This document shows, one piece after another, positions 17,907-25,956 of a stretch of DNA of 64,000 nucleotides. The translations under genes and the position numbers were made by a program. The notes beneath the pieces were generated by a model. That model ran no database searches, was not told the DNA's origin, and saw nothing but the letters and a program-made list of their open reading frames with translations. The stretch lies in NCBI RefSeq assembly GCF_050589705.1, contig NZ_JBNGOT010000001.1, positions 372,001 to 436,000 on the forward strand. The letters run 5' to 3'. Within the stretch, counting starts at the first letter, position 1. Each line of letters starts with the position of its first letter. Source of the DNA: Sunxiuqinia rutila. GTDB lineage: Bacteria; Bacteroidota; Bacteroidia; Bacteroidales; Prolixibacteraceae.

Positions 17907-19451
17907 TTAAAATGGAGGAATTCCGTGCTTTTTGCTTGGTCCGCTCACTGCTTTGTTCGCAGACACTTGCAGGGCGTGAAGCAACATTTTGCGGGTATCT
18001 TCAGGTTCGATAACCTCATCGATGTATCCTCTTGCTGCTGCCACATACGGGTTGGCAAATTTTTCTTTGTACTCCTCAATTTTAACCTGACGCATGGCAT
18101 CCGGATCTTCTGCTTCGCTGATTTCCTTACGGAATACGATGTTCGCAGCTCCTTCAGGCCCCATAACGGCAATTTCGGCTGTAGGCCATGCAAATACGAA
18201 GTCGGCACGCAGGTGACGCGAGTTCATGGCAATATAACCTCCACCGTAAGCCTTGCGGATAATCACGGTGATTTTTGGAACAGTGGCTTCACTGTAAGCA
18301 TACAGAATTTTTGCACCATGGCGAATTACACCGGCATGCTCCTGGTCAACGCCCGGAAGATAGCCTGGTAAGTCTTCTAAAGTGATGATTGGGATGTTGA
18401 AAGCGTTACAGTAGCGAATGAAGCGGGCTGCTTTATCCGAGCTGTCGCAATCCAATACTCCGGCCAATACTTTAGGCTGGTTGGCGACAAAACCAACTGT
18501 TTCTCCGTTCAAGCGACCAAATCCGATAACGATGTTTGGAGCAAACAATTCCATGATTTCAAAGAACTCAGAATCGTCGGTGATGGCTCCAATAATGTCA
18601 CGAATGTCATAAGGCATTTTAGGATCGCCGGGAACGATATTCTCAATTTTTGTCTTCTTCTTCGGAAGTTGAGGCTCAATTTTCGTTGCTTTTTGCTTGT
18701 TGTTCCATGGAATGTAAGCCATCAATTTCTTGATTTGATCAAAGCATTCCAATTCGCTTTCAGCATAGAAGTGGGCGTTCCCGGTCACTTCAGCATGAAC
18801 TTTAGCTCCTCCAAGCTCTTCCATGGAGATTTCCTCGCCAAGTACCGTTTTGATGACACTTGGTCCGGTAATAAACATTTTGGAGATGTTATTAACCACA
18901 AATACAAAGTCAGTTAAAGCAGGAGAGTATACGGCTCCACCGGCGCAAGGGCCCAGAATAACTGAGATTTGAGGGATCACACCAGAGGCCAGGGTATTGC
19001 GGAAGAAAATTTCGCCATAACCTGCCAGGGAGTCAACACCTTCCTGAATACGGGCACCACCAGAGTCGTTGATACCGATTAAAGGCACGCGCATTTTAAG
19101 GGCGTGATCCATGATTTTTGTGATTTTCCGGGCGTGCATTAAGCCCAGTGACCCACCGGCTACGGTGAAATCTTGTGCAAAAATACAAATCGGAGAACCA
19201 TGAATTGTTCCTGTTCCGATGATGACACCATCGCCATGCAATTTTTTCTTTTCCATGTCAAAATCGCGGCCAACGTGCTCAACAAACAGGTCGTACTCGT
19301 GAAATGAACCCTCGTCAAGGATGTATAAAATACGTTCGCGGGCCGTGAGTTTCCCCATGGCTACTTGCTTCTCAATGGCTTTTTCACCACCACCTTTGAG
19401 AACTTCACTTTTCCTTTTTCGAAGGTCAAGGATATTCCGTTTCAACGACAT
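17907..19451 (-). CDS. Acyl-CoA carboxyltransferase subunit (PccB/MmdA type)
   Basis: A 514-residue carboxyltransferase with fused crotonase-like halves that moves CO2 between biotin and propionyl- or methylmalonyl-CoA. Landmarks are DFTVAGGSLGLMHARKI and NDSGGARIQEGVDSLAGYG in the N-terminal half, and LPGYLPGVDQEHAGVIRHG and RKAYGGGYIAMNSRHL in the C-terminal half. A biotin carrier follows but neither a biotin carboxylase nor the membrane decarboxylase beta subunit is nearby. Propionyl-CoA carboxylase and methylmalonyl-CoA decarboxylase are therefore both possible. Confidence 0.93.
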   Translation of the reverse strand: MSLKRNILDLRKRKSEVLKGGGEKAIEKQVAMGKLTARERILYILDEGSFHEYDLFVEHVGRDFDMEKKKLHGDGVIIGTGTIHGSPICIFAQDFTVAGGSLGLMHARKITKIMDHALKMRVPLIGINDSGGARIQEGVDSLAGYGEIFFRNTLASGVIPQISVILGPCAGGAVYSPALTDFVFVVNNISKMFITGPSVIKTVLGEEISMEELGGAKVHAEVTGNAHFYAESELECFDQIKKLMAYIPWNNKQKATKIEPQLPKKKTKIENIVPGDPKMPYDIRDIIGAITDDSEFFEIMELFAPNIVIGFGRLNGETVGFVANQPKVLAGVLDCDSSDKAARFIRYCNAFNIPIITLEDLPGYLPGVDQEHAGVIRHGAKILYAYSEATVPKITVIIRKAYGGGYIAMNSRHLRADFVFAWPTAEIAVMGPEGAANIVFRKEISEAEDPDAMRQVKIEEYKEKFANPYVAAARGYIDEVIEPEDTRKMLLHALQVSANKAVSGPSKKHGIPPF

Positions 19452-19652
19452 ATCATATAGTTTTAATTAAAAAAAATGTCTCGTTTTTGTTTGAGACCGT
19501 TATGATTTTGTGTTTAGTTTTATGTTCTTCAACGGGTCAAAATTAGAACTTTTTCAAACACATTACTACATTTTTAAAACATTTGATGTTAGCTCTTACG
19601 AGAGAGTTAATATTTGGTTTTGAACAATTTGATATATCGTTTGAAGGTTCGC

Positions 19653-20741
19653 TTAGCGGCTTCCCCATTTGTACATGTATGCGGCCAGTGCACCGAAAAG
19701 GATGTTAGGGATCCATGCGCCCATCAAGGGGGAAACGGCTCCTGACAGTGCAAAAACAGTGGATATTTGCATAAACATGATGTAGGTGAAGGCTTGCAGA
19801 ATTCCTAAGCCAAGATGAAGGCCAAGTCCTCCTTTTACTTTTCGCGAAGCCAGTGAGGCTCCGATAATCGTCAGGATAAAGGCAGAAAAAGGCCCAGCGA
19901 AACGCCGGTGTTTTTCAATTTCAAATTCGGTGGTATTCACCCCGCGCAGCTTCATGTCTTTAATTTCATCATTCAGGTCAGGCAGTATCATGGTTTCCAC
20001 AACATTTTTCATGACCCGGTAGTCTTCAGGTGTCATATTTAAAGTGGTATCAAGCTTGGTACCGGTGTCGATGGTTTCCGTGTAGCCGTCAATATCGCGA
20101 ATGACATAATTATTAACGGTCCACTTTTTATCTTCCCGGTCCCATTTGATGTAGTCGGCTTCAAGCTTCGACTTCAATTTTCCTTCTTCAAACTTTTCAA
20201 TGGTAAACTTATACCCCACATCATTGGAGGTATTGTAGCTTTGCATATAAATAAAAACGCCCGGAGAGAGTTGTCGGTGAATATTTCTTTCCAGGTAGTT
20301 TCGGGGCGAATCGATATAGGTGCTTCTGAATTCGATCCTTTTTTTATTCGACGGCGGAATAATGTAGTTGCCCAATGTGTAAGAGAAAAGTGCAATCATA
20401 AAGGCCGAAACCATGTACGGACGCATGAGCCGGGCATAAGAAACGCCACTACTCAAAATAGCAATGATCTCCGAGTTGTAGGCCATCTTCGAGGTAAAGA
20501 AGATGACGGCAATGAATGTAAACAGCGCGCTGAATAAGTTGGCGTAGAAGGGAACGAAATTCAGGTAATAATCAAAAATAATGACGTTGATAGGCGCGTC
20601 TTTCGAAATAAATTCGTCCAGGTTTTCCGAGACGTCAAACACCATGGCAATGCTGATGATTAGTGCAATGGAGTAAAAGAATGTTCCGAGAAACTTCTTT
20701 ATGATGTAAATGTCAATGGTTTGCAGTCTGGGTATTTTCAT
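19653..20741 (-). CDS. LptF/LptG-family permease of lipopolysaccharide export
   Basis: A 362-residue inner-membrane protein with the YjgP/YjgQ layout: three helices in the first 130 residues (TIDIYIIKKFLGTFFYSIAL at the start), a periplasmic beta-jellyroll domain (about 130-270), and three C-terminal helices starting with FAGPFSAFILTIIGASLA. Together with LptB and a partner permease it would extract LPS from the inner membrane. ATG 20741 is preferred over an in-frame GTG at 20750. It lies 32 nt downstream of tgt, probably in one operon. F or G cannot be decided without alignment. Confidence 0.9.
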   Translation of the reverse strand: MKIPRLQTIDIYIIKKFLGTFFYSIALIISIAMVFDVSENLDEFISKDAPINVIIFDYYLNFVPFYANLFSALFTFIAVIFFTSKMAYNSEIIAILSSGVSYARLMRPYMVSAFMIALFSYTLGNYIIPPSNKKRIEFRSTYIDSPRNYLERNIHRQLSPGVFIYMQSYNTSNDVGYKFTIEKFEEGKLKSKLEADYIKWDREDKKWTVNNYVIRDIDGYTETIDTGTKLDTTLNMTPEDYRVMKNVVETMILPDLNDEIKDMKLRGVNTTEFEIEKHRRFAGPFSAFILTIIGASLASRKVKGGLGLHLGLGILQAFTYIMFMQISTVFALSGAVSPLMGAWIPNILFGALAAYMYKWGSR

Positions 20742-20773
20742 AGGGCCCACTAGTTTTCTTTATGCTGAAAAAT

Positions 20774-21904
20774 TTATAATCGCCTGCCAAGTTTTTGAAC
20801 CAGCTCTTCTTTCCACTCTTTGAAGGTGTTTGCCAGAATTTGCCGGCGGGCTTCCTTAACCAGCCACAAGTAAAAGGCCAGGTTATGCTGGCTGGCAATT
20901 TGTGCACCCAGCATTTCATTAGAAACAATAAGGTGACGTAAAAAAGCCTTCGAATAGTGCTGGTCCACAAAAGAAGTGCCATCGGGGTCAACCGGAGAGA
21001 AATCGTTGGCCCATTTCCGGTTCTTAATGTTGATAATGCCTTTTTTCGTGAACAGCATACCGTTTCGCCCGTTGCGGGTAGGCATTACACAATCAAACAT
21101 GTCCACGCCACGATCAATGGCTTCCAGAATGTTGATGGGGGTTCCAACGCCCATCAGGTAGCGGGGTTTTTCTTTGGGCAGAATCGGATTAACCACATCA
21201 ATCATGGCGTACATGTCTTCCTCGGATTCGCCTACCGACAATCCGCCAATGGCATAACCATCACTGGGGATGGAGCTGACGTGTTTGGCAGCCGCTTCCC
21301 GAAGATCCGGATAAACGGCCCCCTGAACGATGGGGAAAAGGGATTGCTGGTGCCCGTAAAGCGGGCTGGTTTTTTCCATTTGGTTAACACAACGCTCAAG
21401 CCAGCGTTGGGTTAGTCCCAGCGATTTTTTGGCGTAATCGTAATCAGCATCCCCTGGCGTACACTCGTCAAAGGCCATGATAATGTCGGCGCCGATCTGA
21501 CGTTGAATGTCAATGACGCTTTCGGGCGTAAACAAGTGACGTGATCCATCAATATGAGACTGAAATTTAGCTCCTTCTTCGCTTAGCTTGCGGATGTCTC
21601 CCAGTGAAAAAACCTGAAAACCGCCACTGTCGGTCAGGATGGGGCCATCCCATCCGTTAAATTTATGCAGGCCGCCAGCCTCTTGAATGATCTCGGTTCC
21701 GGGGCGCAGATACAAATGGTAGGTGTTTCCAAGAATGATCTGTGCTTGAATATCGTCTTTTAATTCTTTAACATGAATTCCTTTGACTGATCCGGCTGTT
21801 CCAACCGGCATGAAAATAGGTGTTTCAATTGCCCCGTGGTCTGTTTCCAATCTCCCAGCCCGGGCTTGGCTGTTAACTGCTTGATGTTGAAGCGTAAAGT
21901 CCAT
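20774..21904 (-). CDS. tgt: tRNA-guanine transglycosylase lacking the zinc-binding cysteines
   Basis: Exchanges guanine-34 of certain tRNAs for preQ1 during queuosine synthesis. The 376-residue length is normal. DSGGFQVFSL holds the catalytic/general-base Asp region, GGLSVGE the base-binding loop, and DCVMPTRNGRNGMLF the nucleophile region. In typical bacterial enzymes the next segment contains three zinc-binding Cys; here the aligned segment DPDGTSFVDQHY (about 306-317) has none, although the later His in SQHNLAFY is kept. Function as Tgt is still the best call because all catalytic motifs are present. Confidence 0.94.
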   Translation of the reverse strand: MDFTLQHQAVNSQARAGRLETDHGAIETPIFMPVGTAGSVKGIHVKELKDDIQAQIILGNTYHLYLRPGTEIIQEAGGLHKFNGWDGPILTDSGGFQVFSLGDIRKLSEEGAKFQSHIDGSRHLFTPESVIDIQRQIGADIIMAFDECTPGDADYDYAKKSLGLTQRWLERCVNQMEKTSPLYGHQQSLFPIVQGAVYPDLREAAAKHVSSIPSDGYAIGGLSVGESEEDMYAMIDVVNPILPKEKPRYLMGVGTPINILEAIDRGVDMFDCVMPTRNGRNGMLFTKKGIINIKNRKWANDFSPVDPDGTSFVDQHYSKAFLRHLIVSNEMLGAQIASQHNLAFYLWLVKEARRQILANTFKEWKEELVQKLGRRL

Positions 21905-22018
21905 GCATTAATTTTTGAGTGCTCAAAGATAGGCATAAAAGTTAAACCACCAGAAAGCCACGCTTCTGGCTGGTCATTATTTTAATTTAAAAAAACGGAA
22001 TTAAATGTGTTTGATTGT

Positions 22019-22026
22019 TAAATTTG
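22019..22026 (+). promoter_or_regulatory. -7 element upstream of the glycosyltransferase
   Basis: TAAATTTG, an exact TAnnTTTG match, 16 nt before ATG 22043; no convincing -33 box. Confidence 0.4.
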
Positions 22027-22042
22027 CGAGTAAAATCTGAAC

Positions 22043-23170
22043 ATGAACTGCGACTTCTTTAACCGAACAACGTTGGAATGGATTGCCCCGGCCATTTTCT
22101 TTGGAGCTGTGGTGGTTGAGTTGTTCTTTCTATTGTTTTTCTATCTCCGTTTGTTGTTGATAAAAAAAACATCACCGCAACAGGCAGAGCGGTCGGTGAG
22201 TGTTTGCCTGGCGGTACGTAACGAAGAAGAGCGCATTGAAGCGGTGCTGACGCAGTTGCTGGAGCAGGATTATTCGAACTATGATGTGATTGTGGTGGAT
22301 GATTTCTCCGAAGATTGCACCATTCAGAAGGTCGCTCAGCTGGCCAAAAAATTTCCCCGGTTAAAATTCACCTCTATTTGTCAGGAAACCAATTTCTCTG
22401 AAAAGCTTTCCATCAATCTGGCTATGAAAGCCTCCAACTCGGAGTTGGTATTGTTTGTAAGGCCTGACAGTCATCAGATTAATCGGCAGTTTCTGAAAAA
22501 GGCGAATGAACAGGTGGGCGATTCAAGTTTGCTGATTAATTACACCAATGTTTTGGCACAACGAAATGTGTGGAATAAACTGTGTCGGTTGGAGCGTTTT
22601 TCTGCTTTCTTAAGCTCGGCTGCCTATTCATTGGGAGGTTTGCCTGTTATTTATCAGGATAGTAACGTGCTTTTTCAACGGGCCATTTATTTTAACCAAT
22701 CTGGCTTTAAAGGGAAGATGAACGACCATTTTGCTAACCTGGAATTGGTTTTGAATGCTGCGGTCAAGAAGAAGGTAAAGGTTTCTGTGGATATTGAAAC
22801 CTGTGTACGGGAAAATACCGAGACGGAATCGAGCGATTTTTCAGCTTTAATAAAAAAGAAAATTTGTCTGAACCGGCAGTTGCGATTTGGAGCCCGGTTG
22901 CTTCATGGGCTGGCCGATGTCTTTAAGTTACTGTTTGTCGGACTAGGGACCTGGCTGTTAGTTGTTGAACCTCAAAACTGGCCGTTTTATGTCATTCCAG
23001 CCTTTTTTGTCCTTTTTTTACAACTTTTTATTGTCAAAAGTATGTCAGCCCGTTTGAAGGAAGATAAAATCTTTTTATCTTCGTTTGTGTACGTTTATAT
23101 CAGGCCGATACTAAGTTTGTTGCACGGTATAAAAATATACATCCACAATAAACGAAATAAATGGAATTAA
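22043..23170 (+). CDS. Membrane-anchored family 2 glycosyltransferase
   Basis: A 375-residue protein. One N-terminal membrane helix (about 11-38) is followed by a GT-A domain beginning SVCLAVRNEEERIEAVL with the nucleotide-binding IVVDDFSED. Two C-terminal hydrophobic segments lie at about 295-335, then a basic tail. The central metal-binding DxD is not obvious (LFVRPDSH is in its place), so activity is uncertain. The stop codon overlaps the start of the sigma factor gene by 10 nt, implying translational coupling. Confidence 0.85.
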   Translation: MNCDFFNRTTLEWIAPAIFFGAVVVELFFLLFFYLRLLLIKKTSPQQAERSVSVCLAVRNEEERIEAVLTQLLEQDYSNYDVIVVDDFSEDCTIQKVAQLAKKFPRLKFTSICQETNFSEKLSINLAMKASNSELVLFVRPDSHQINRQFLKKANEQVGDSSLLINYTNVLAQRNVWNKLCRLERFSAFLSSAAYSLGGLPVIYQDSNVLFQRAIYFNQSGFKGKMNDHFANLELVLNAAVKKKVKVSVDIETCVRENTETESSDFSALIKKKICLNRQLRFGARLLHGLADVFKLLFVGLGTWLLVVEPQNWPFYVIPAFFVLFLQLFIVKSMSARLKEDKIFLSSFVYVYIRPILSLLHGIKIYIHNKRNKWN

Positions 23171-23772
23171 ATCCTAATTTGTCCGATAAGGCCCAACAGG
23201 ATTACGCTTTAGTCGAATCCGCCTTAACAGGAGATGAAAAAGCGTTTGCAAAGCTGTTGAGTAAGTACAAGGACGCCATTTATTTTATGCTCCTGAAAAT
23301 GGTCAATAATAAGAACGATGCCGAGGACCTGACCATTGAAGCTTTTGGTAAAGCCTTTAAAAACCTGCATCAGTATTCGCCCAGTTACGCCTTCAGTACC
23401 TGGCTGTTCAAGATCGCCTCAAACAATTGCATCGACTTTTTGCGAAAGAAGAAAGGCGTACATGTTTCGATTGAAAGCAATCCGGAAAGCAATGAAAATG
23501 AGCAGTCGGTTCGACTCCGATCGAAAGATCCGAACCCGGAGGAAAAACTGATTCGTATTCAAAAGGCCATTTTACTGCGTCGCATCGTTCATAAACTAAA
23601 GCCGCGCTACCGCACCTTGGTAGAACTGCGTTATTTTCGTGAATATTCGTATGAGGAAATTGCAAAAGAGCTAAATTTGCCGCTCGGAACAGTAAAAGCT
23701 CAGTTGTTCAGAGCGCGTGAAATGCTTTTTAAAATGATTGAATCTACCGAGATTGACGATCAGGAAGAGTAA
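23161..23772 (+). CDS. ECF-type RNA polymerase sigma factor
   Basis: A 203-residue sigma-70 family protein with only regions 2 and 4. Region 2: FAKLLSKYKDAIYFMLLKMV through FSTWLFKIASNNCIDFLRKKK. Region 4: RYRTLVELRYFREYSYEEIA then LPLGTVKAQLFRAREML (helix-turn-helix). No anti-sigma factor follows; the next gene is rsmG. The coupling to a glycosyltransferase is unusual and hints at an envelope-related regulon, which is only inference. Confidence 0.92.
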   Translation: MELNPNLSDKAQQDYALVESALTGDEKAFAKLLSKYKDAIYFMLLKMVNNKNDAEDLTIEAFGKAFKNLHQYSPSYAFSTWLFKIASNNCIDFLRKKKGVHVSIESNPESNENEQSVRLRSKDPNPEEKLIRIQKAILLRRIVHKLKPRYRTLVELRYFREYSYEEIAKELNLPLGTVKAQLFRAREMLFKMIESTEIDDQEE

Positions 23773-23867
23773 GTTCGCCGCTTGTAGCTTGTTTATTTTG
23801 TTTCGGGGCTAAATTGAAGAGGTCTTCAAGGGGCAGCGGTTTTGTAATCTTATTATACGCATATTCT

Positions 23868-24488
23868 ATGGAAATCATCACGAAATATTTTCCGGATTTA
23901 ACGAGTCATCAACTGGAGCAATTGTCGCAACTGGGCGACTTGTACCGGGAGTGGAACGAAAAAATTAATGTCGTTTCCCGCAAGGACATCGATCATTTGT
24001 ACGAACGCCACGTGTTGCATTCGTTGGCCATAGCCAAATACATCCGGTTTGAACCGGGAACCTCCATCATGGATGTTGGAACGGGAGGTGGTTTTCCGGG
24101 CATTCCATTAGCGATTCTTTTTCCTGAAACCAATTTTTTTCTGGTCGATTCCATTGCCAAGAAGATTAAAGTGGTTGAAGGAGTGAGCCAGAGTTTGGGC
24201 TTAACCAATGTTCGGGCGGAGCAGAACCGGGCAGAAAAAGTGCCCGGGCAATTTGACTTTGTTGTCAGCCGGGCAGTCACTGCTTTCCCAAAATTTGTTT
24301 CGCTGGTGCGCAAGAAAATCAGTAAGGTTCAGCATAATTCATTAGCTAATGGTATTTTATACCTGAAGGGTGGCGATTTTGACGATGAGCTGGAAGCCTT
24401 CAGGAAAAAGGTATCGGTTTACCCTTTGAGTGACCAATTTGAGGAGGAGTTTTTTGAAACGAAAAAGCTGATTCATTTACGACTCTAA
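23868..24488 (+). CDS. rsmG: 16S rRNA (guanine-527-N7)-methyltransferase
   Basis: SAM-dependent GidB/RsmG protein, 206 residues from ATG 23868. It has the family N terminus (WNEKINVVSRKDIDHLYERH), SAM motif IMDVGTGGGFPGIPLAI, and SRAVTAFPKFV. An in-frame ATG at 23814 would add 18 residues unlike the family and was not used. Confidence 0.95.
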   Translation: MEIITKYFPDLTSHQLEQLSQLGDLYREWNEKINVVSRKDIDHLYERHVLHSLAIAKYIRFEPGTSIMDVGTGGGFPGIPLAILFPETNFFLVDSIAKKIKVVEGVSQSLGLTNVRAEQNRAEKVPGQFDFVVSRAVTAFPKFVSLVRKKISKVQHNSLANGILYLKGGDFDDELEAFRKKVSVYPLSDQFEEEFFETKKLIHLRL

Positions 24489-24718
24489 TTTCATGCAATA
24501 CCGCTGGCTGTGGCATGACCTTGGCTGTAACGCAGGAATTGCTGCCAGCGAAGGATTGGACTGACTGACTATAAAAATGTTGCTGGAACCCGAGCCGGAT
24601 GAAGAATTCGTATGAAAACCCGTGAAAATTCCTGACAATATTTTGGAAGGAATCAAAAAAGAATTATTTTTGCAGTCCAAAATAAGCGAGAGTACATCAC
24701 ACATAAAAATATTGACAA
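24489..24718. other. Intergenic region before rpmH with potential RNA structure
   Basis: Contains an inverted pair CGCTGGC (24502-24508) / GCCAGCG (24544-24550), with no T-run, and the rpmH promoter at its right end. No coding potential seen. Confidence 0.4.
24642..24672 (+). promoter_or_regulatory. Promoter of rpmH
   Basis: TTTG at 24642-24645, 19-nt spacer, TATTTTTG at 24665-24672: an exact match to the Bacteroidota housekeeping consensus (TTTG / TAnnTTTG). The predicted start is about 40 nt before the rpmH ATG. Confidence 0.85.
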
Positions 24719-24877
24719 ATGAAAAGGACATTTCAACCATCTAACAGAAAGCGCAGAAATAAACATGGATTTCGTGCGAAAATGGCTTCTGTCGGCGGTC
24801 GCAAAGTTTTGAAATTGCGTCGTGCGAAAGGAAGAAAGAAATTGACTGTTTCTGACGAACCACGTCATAAGCGTTAA
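24719..24877 (+). CDS. rpmH: 50S ribosomal protein L34
   Basis: A 52-codon gene. The product starts MKRTFQPSNRKRRNKHGFRA, the invariant L34 sequence, and continues KMASVGGRKVLKLRRAKGR with a short acidic/basic tail ending in KR. It lies between a consensus promoter and a terminator, transcribed alone. It is not next to rnpA or dnaA, unlike the arrangement in many bacteria. Confidence 0.98.
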   Translation: MKRTFQPSNRKRRNKHGFRAKMASVGGRKVLKLRRAKGRKKLTVSDEPRHKR

Positions 24878-24905
24878 GACACTGAAAAAACTTAAATACA
24901 TTGAA

Positions 24906-24937
24906 AGGTGAAGAATAACTATTCTTTGCCTTTTTTT
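24906..24937 (+). terminator. Terminator of rpmH
   Basis: 11-bp stem with two G-U pairs (AGGTGAAGAAT / ATTCTTTGCCT), loop AACT, followed by seven T. Confidence 0.85.
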
Positions 24938-24940
24938 GTT

Positions 24941-25075
24941 GGGCCATGTTGAATAGGTCAGCCGAAAGATGCCGGGAGACCGAAGTTGGTTGGCAGGCTT
25001 GAAACTATCCTCCGAGCGGGTATGAGTTGACCAAAACGTTAAGCTGATAACCCATTGTGCCAGATATTCGGATTA
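24941..25075. ncRNA. Possible structured RNA between rpmH and the PASTA operon
   Basis: A GC-richer island in AT-rich intergenic DNA, closed by GGTCA (24956-24960) pairing with TGACC (25028-25032). It has internal complementary pieces and a following GTTA / TAAC hairpin. It does not match a tRNA, riboswitch or other RNA I can recognise, and no promoter is obvious. Confidence 0.2.
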
Positions 25076-25088
25076 AATTTTAATCGCA

Positions 25089-25119
25089 TTTCCACATACT
25101 AATTTTTAAGCTATTTTTG
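25089..25119 (+). promoter_or_regulatory. Promoter of the PASTA-rluD-ddl operon
   Basis: TTTC at 25089-25092, 19-nt spacer, TATTTTTG at 25112-25119; the ATG is 28 nt further downstream. Confidence 0.7.
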
Positions 25120-25147
25120 TTTCATAAGAAGATTAAATGCTTACCCT

Positions 25148-25954
25148 ATGAGTTTTAAGGCGTACCTGGCAAGTAAGAGTTTCTGGATAAGTGTCTTACT
25201 GGCAATTGTTATTACGGTGATGCTGTTGTTGATCACCATATTCGGATTGCGAATTTATACCAACCATGGTGAAGCTTATGCCGTACCCGATTTTTCGGGC
25301 ATGCAGCTTGAGCAAGTGAAAATGAAAGTGGTGGAGGATGAGTTGCTTTTTGATGTCGTGGATTCCTTGTACATTAAAGATGCAGCGCCTGGAGCAGTCA
25401 TTGACCAAGTGCCTGCAGCCGGAGCCATGGTGAAGCGTGGACGTACTATTTTTTTGACCATTTGCGCGTCTAAACCGGAGCAGGTGGCTATGCCCAAACT
25501 GACCGATATTTCGTATCGTCAGGCCATGAACCTGATGATGAGTTTCGGCTTGAATGTAGGGAATGTGGATTATGTGCCTAGCGAGTTTCCAAACCTTGTG
25601 TTGGAACAGAAACTTCAAGGGAAACCGGTGAAACAAGGAACCTTGGTCAACAAGGGGGCTAATATTGATTTAACGGTGGGGCAAAGTCGCTTTGGTGAAG
25701 CTACTGAAGTTCCGGATTTATTAGGTGTTCGGCTGGATCAAGCCACTGAGTTGACTGCAGTGTCGTTCCTGAATTTGGGAGCAATTATTTATGATGACTC
25801 TTTTGAAACTGCTGAAGATAGTGCCAGCGCACGTGTGTGGCAGCAACGTCCGGCCCCGGCCCCGGGCGCAAAAATTGAGCAGGGAGCGTCAATCGATATC
25901 TGGTTGACCGTGGATGAGGAGAAACTAAAGTTGGAAGAAGAAGAGGAATTTTAA
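25148..25954 (+). CDS. PASTA-domain membrane protein
   Basis: A 268-residue protein with one N-terminal transmembrane segment (about 10-34) and three PASTA repeats in the periplasm (about 40-110, 112-180, 185-262). They show the repeat signature of a Pro-Asp/Pro-Lys start, a helix, and a final Gly-rich strand (for example AMVKRGRTIFLTI). PASTA domains bind peptidoglycan or muropeptides. No kinase or transpeptidase domain is attached, unlike the best-known members. It heads an operon with rluD (2-nt gap) and ddl, so a link to cell-wall synthesis is likely. Confidence 0.9.
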   Translation: MSFKAYLASKSFWISVLLAIVITVMLLLITIFGLRIYTNHGEAYAVPDFSGMQLEQVKMKVVEDELLFDVVDSLYIKDAAPGAVIDQVPAAGAMVKRGRTIFLTICASKPEQVAMPKLTDISYRQAMNLMMSFGLNVGNVDYVPSEFPNLVLEQKLQGKPVKQGTLVNKGANIDLTVGQSRFGEATEVPDLLGVRLDQATELTAVSFLNLGAIIYDDSFETAEDSASARVWQQRPAPAPGAKIEQGASIDIWLTVDEEKLKLEEEEEF

Positions 25955-25956
25955 GG

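Noticed and set aside
24956..25032. tRNA-like element on either strand
   Set aside because: No acceptor stem and T-loop in proper register; a TTTCAA on the minus strand is in the wrong place.
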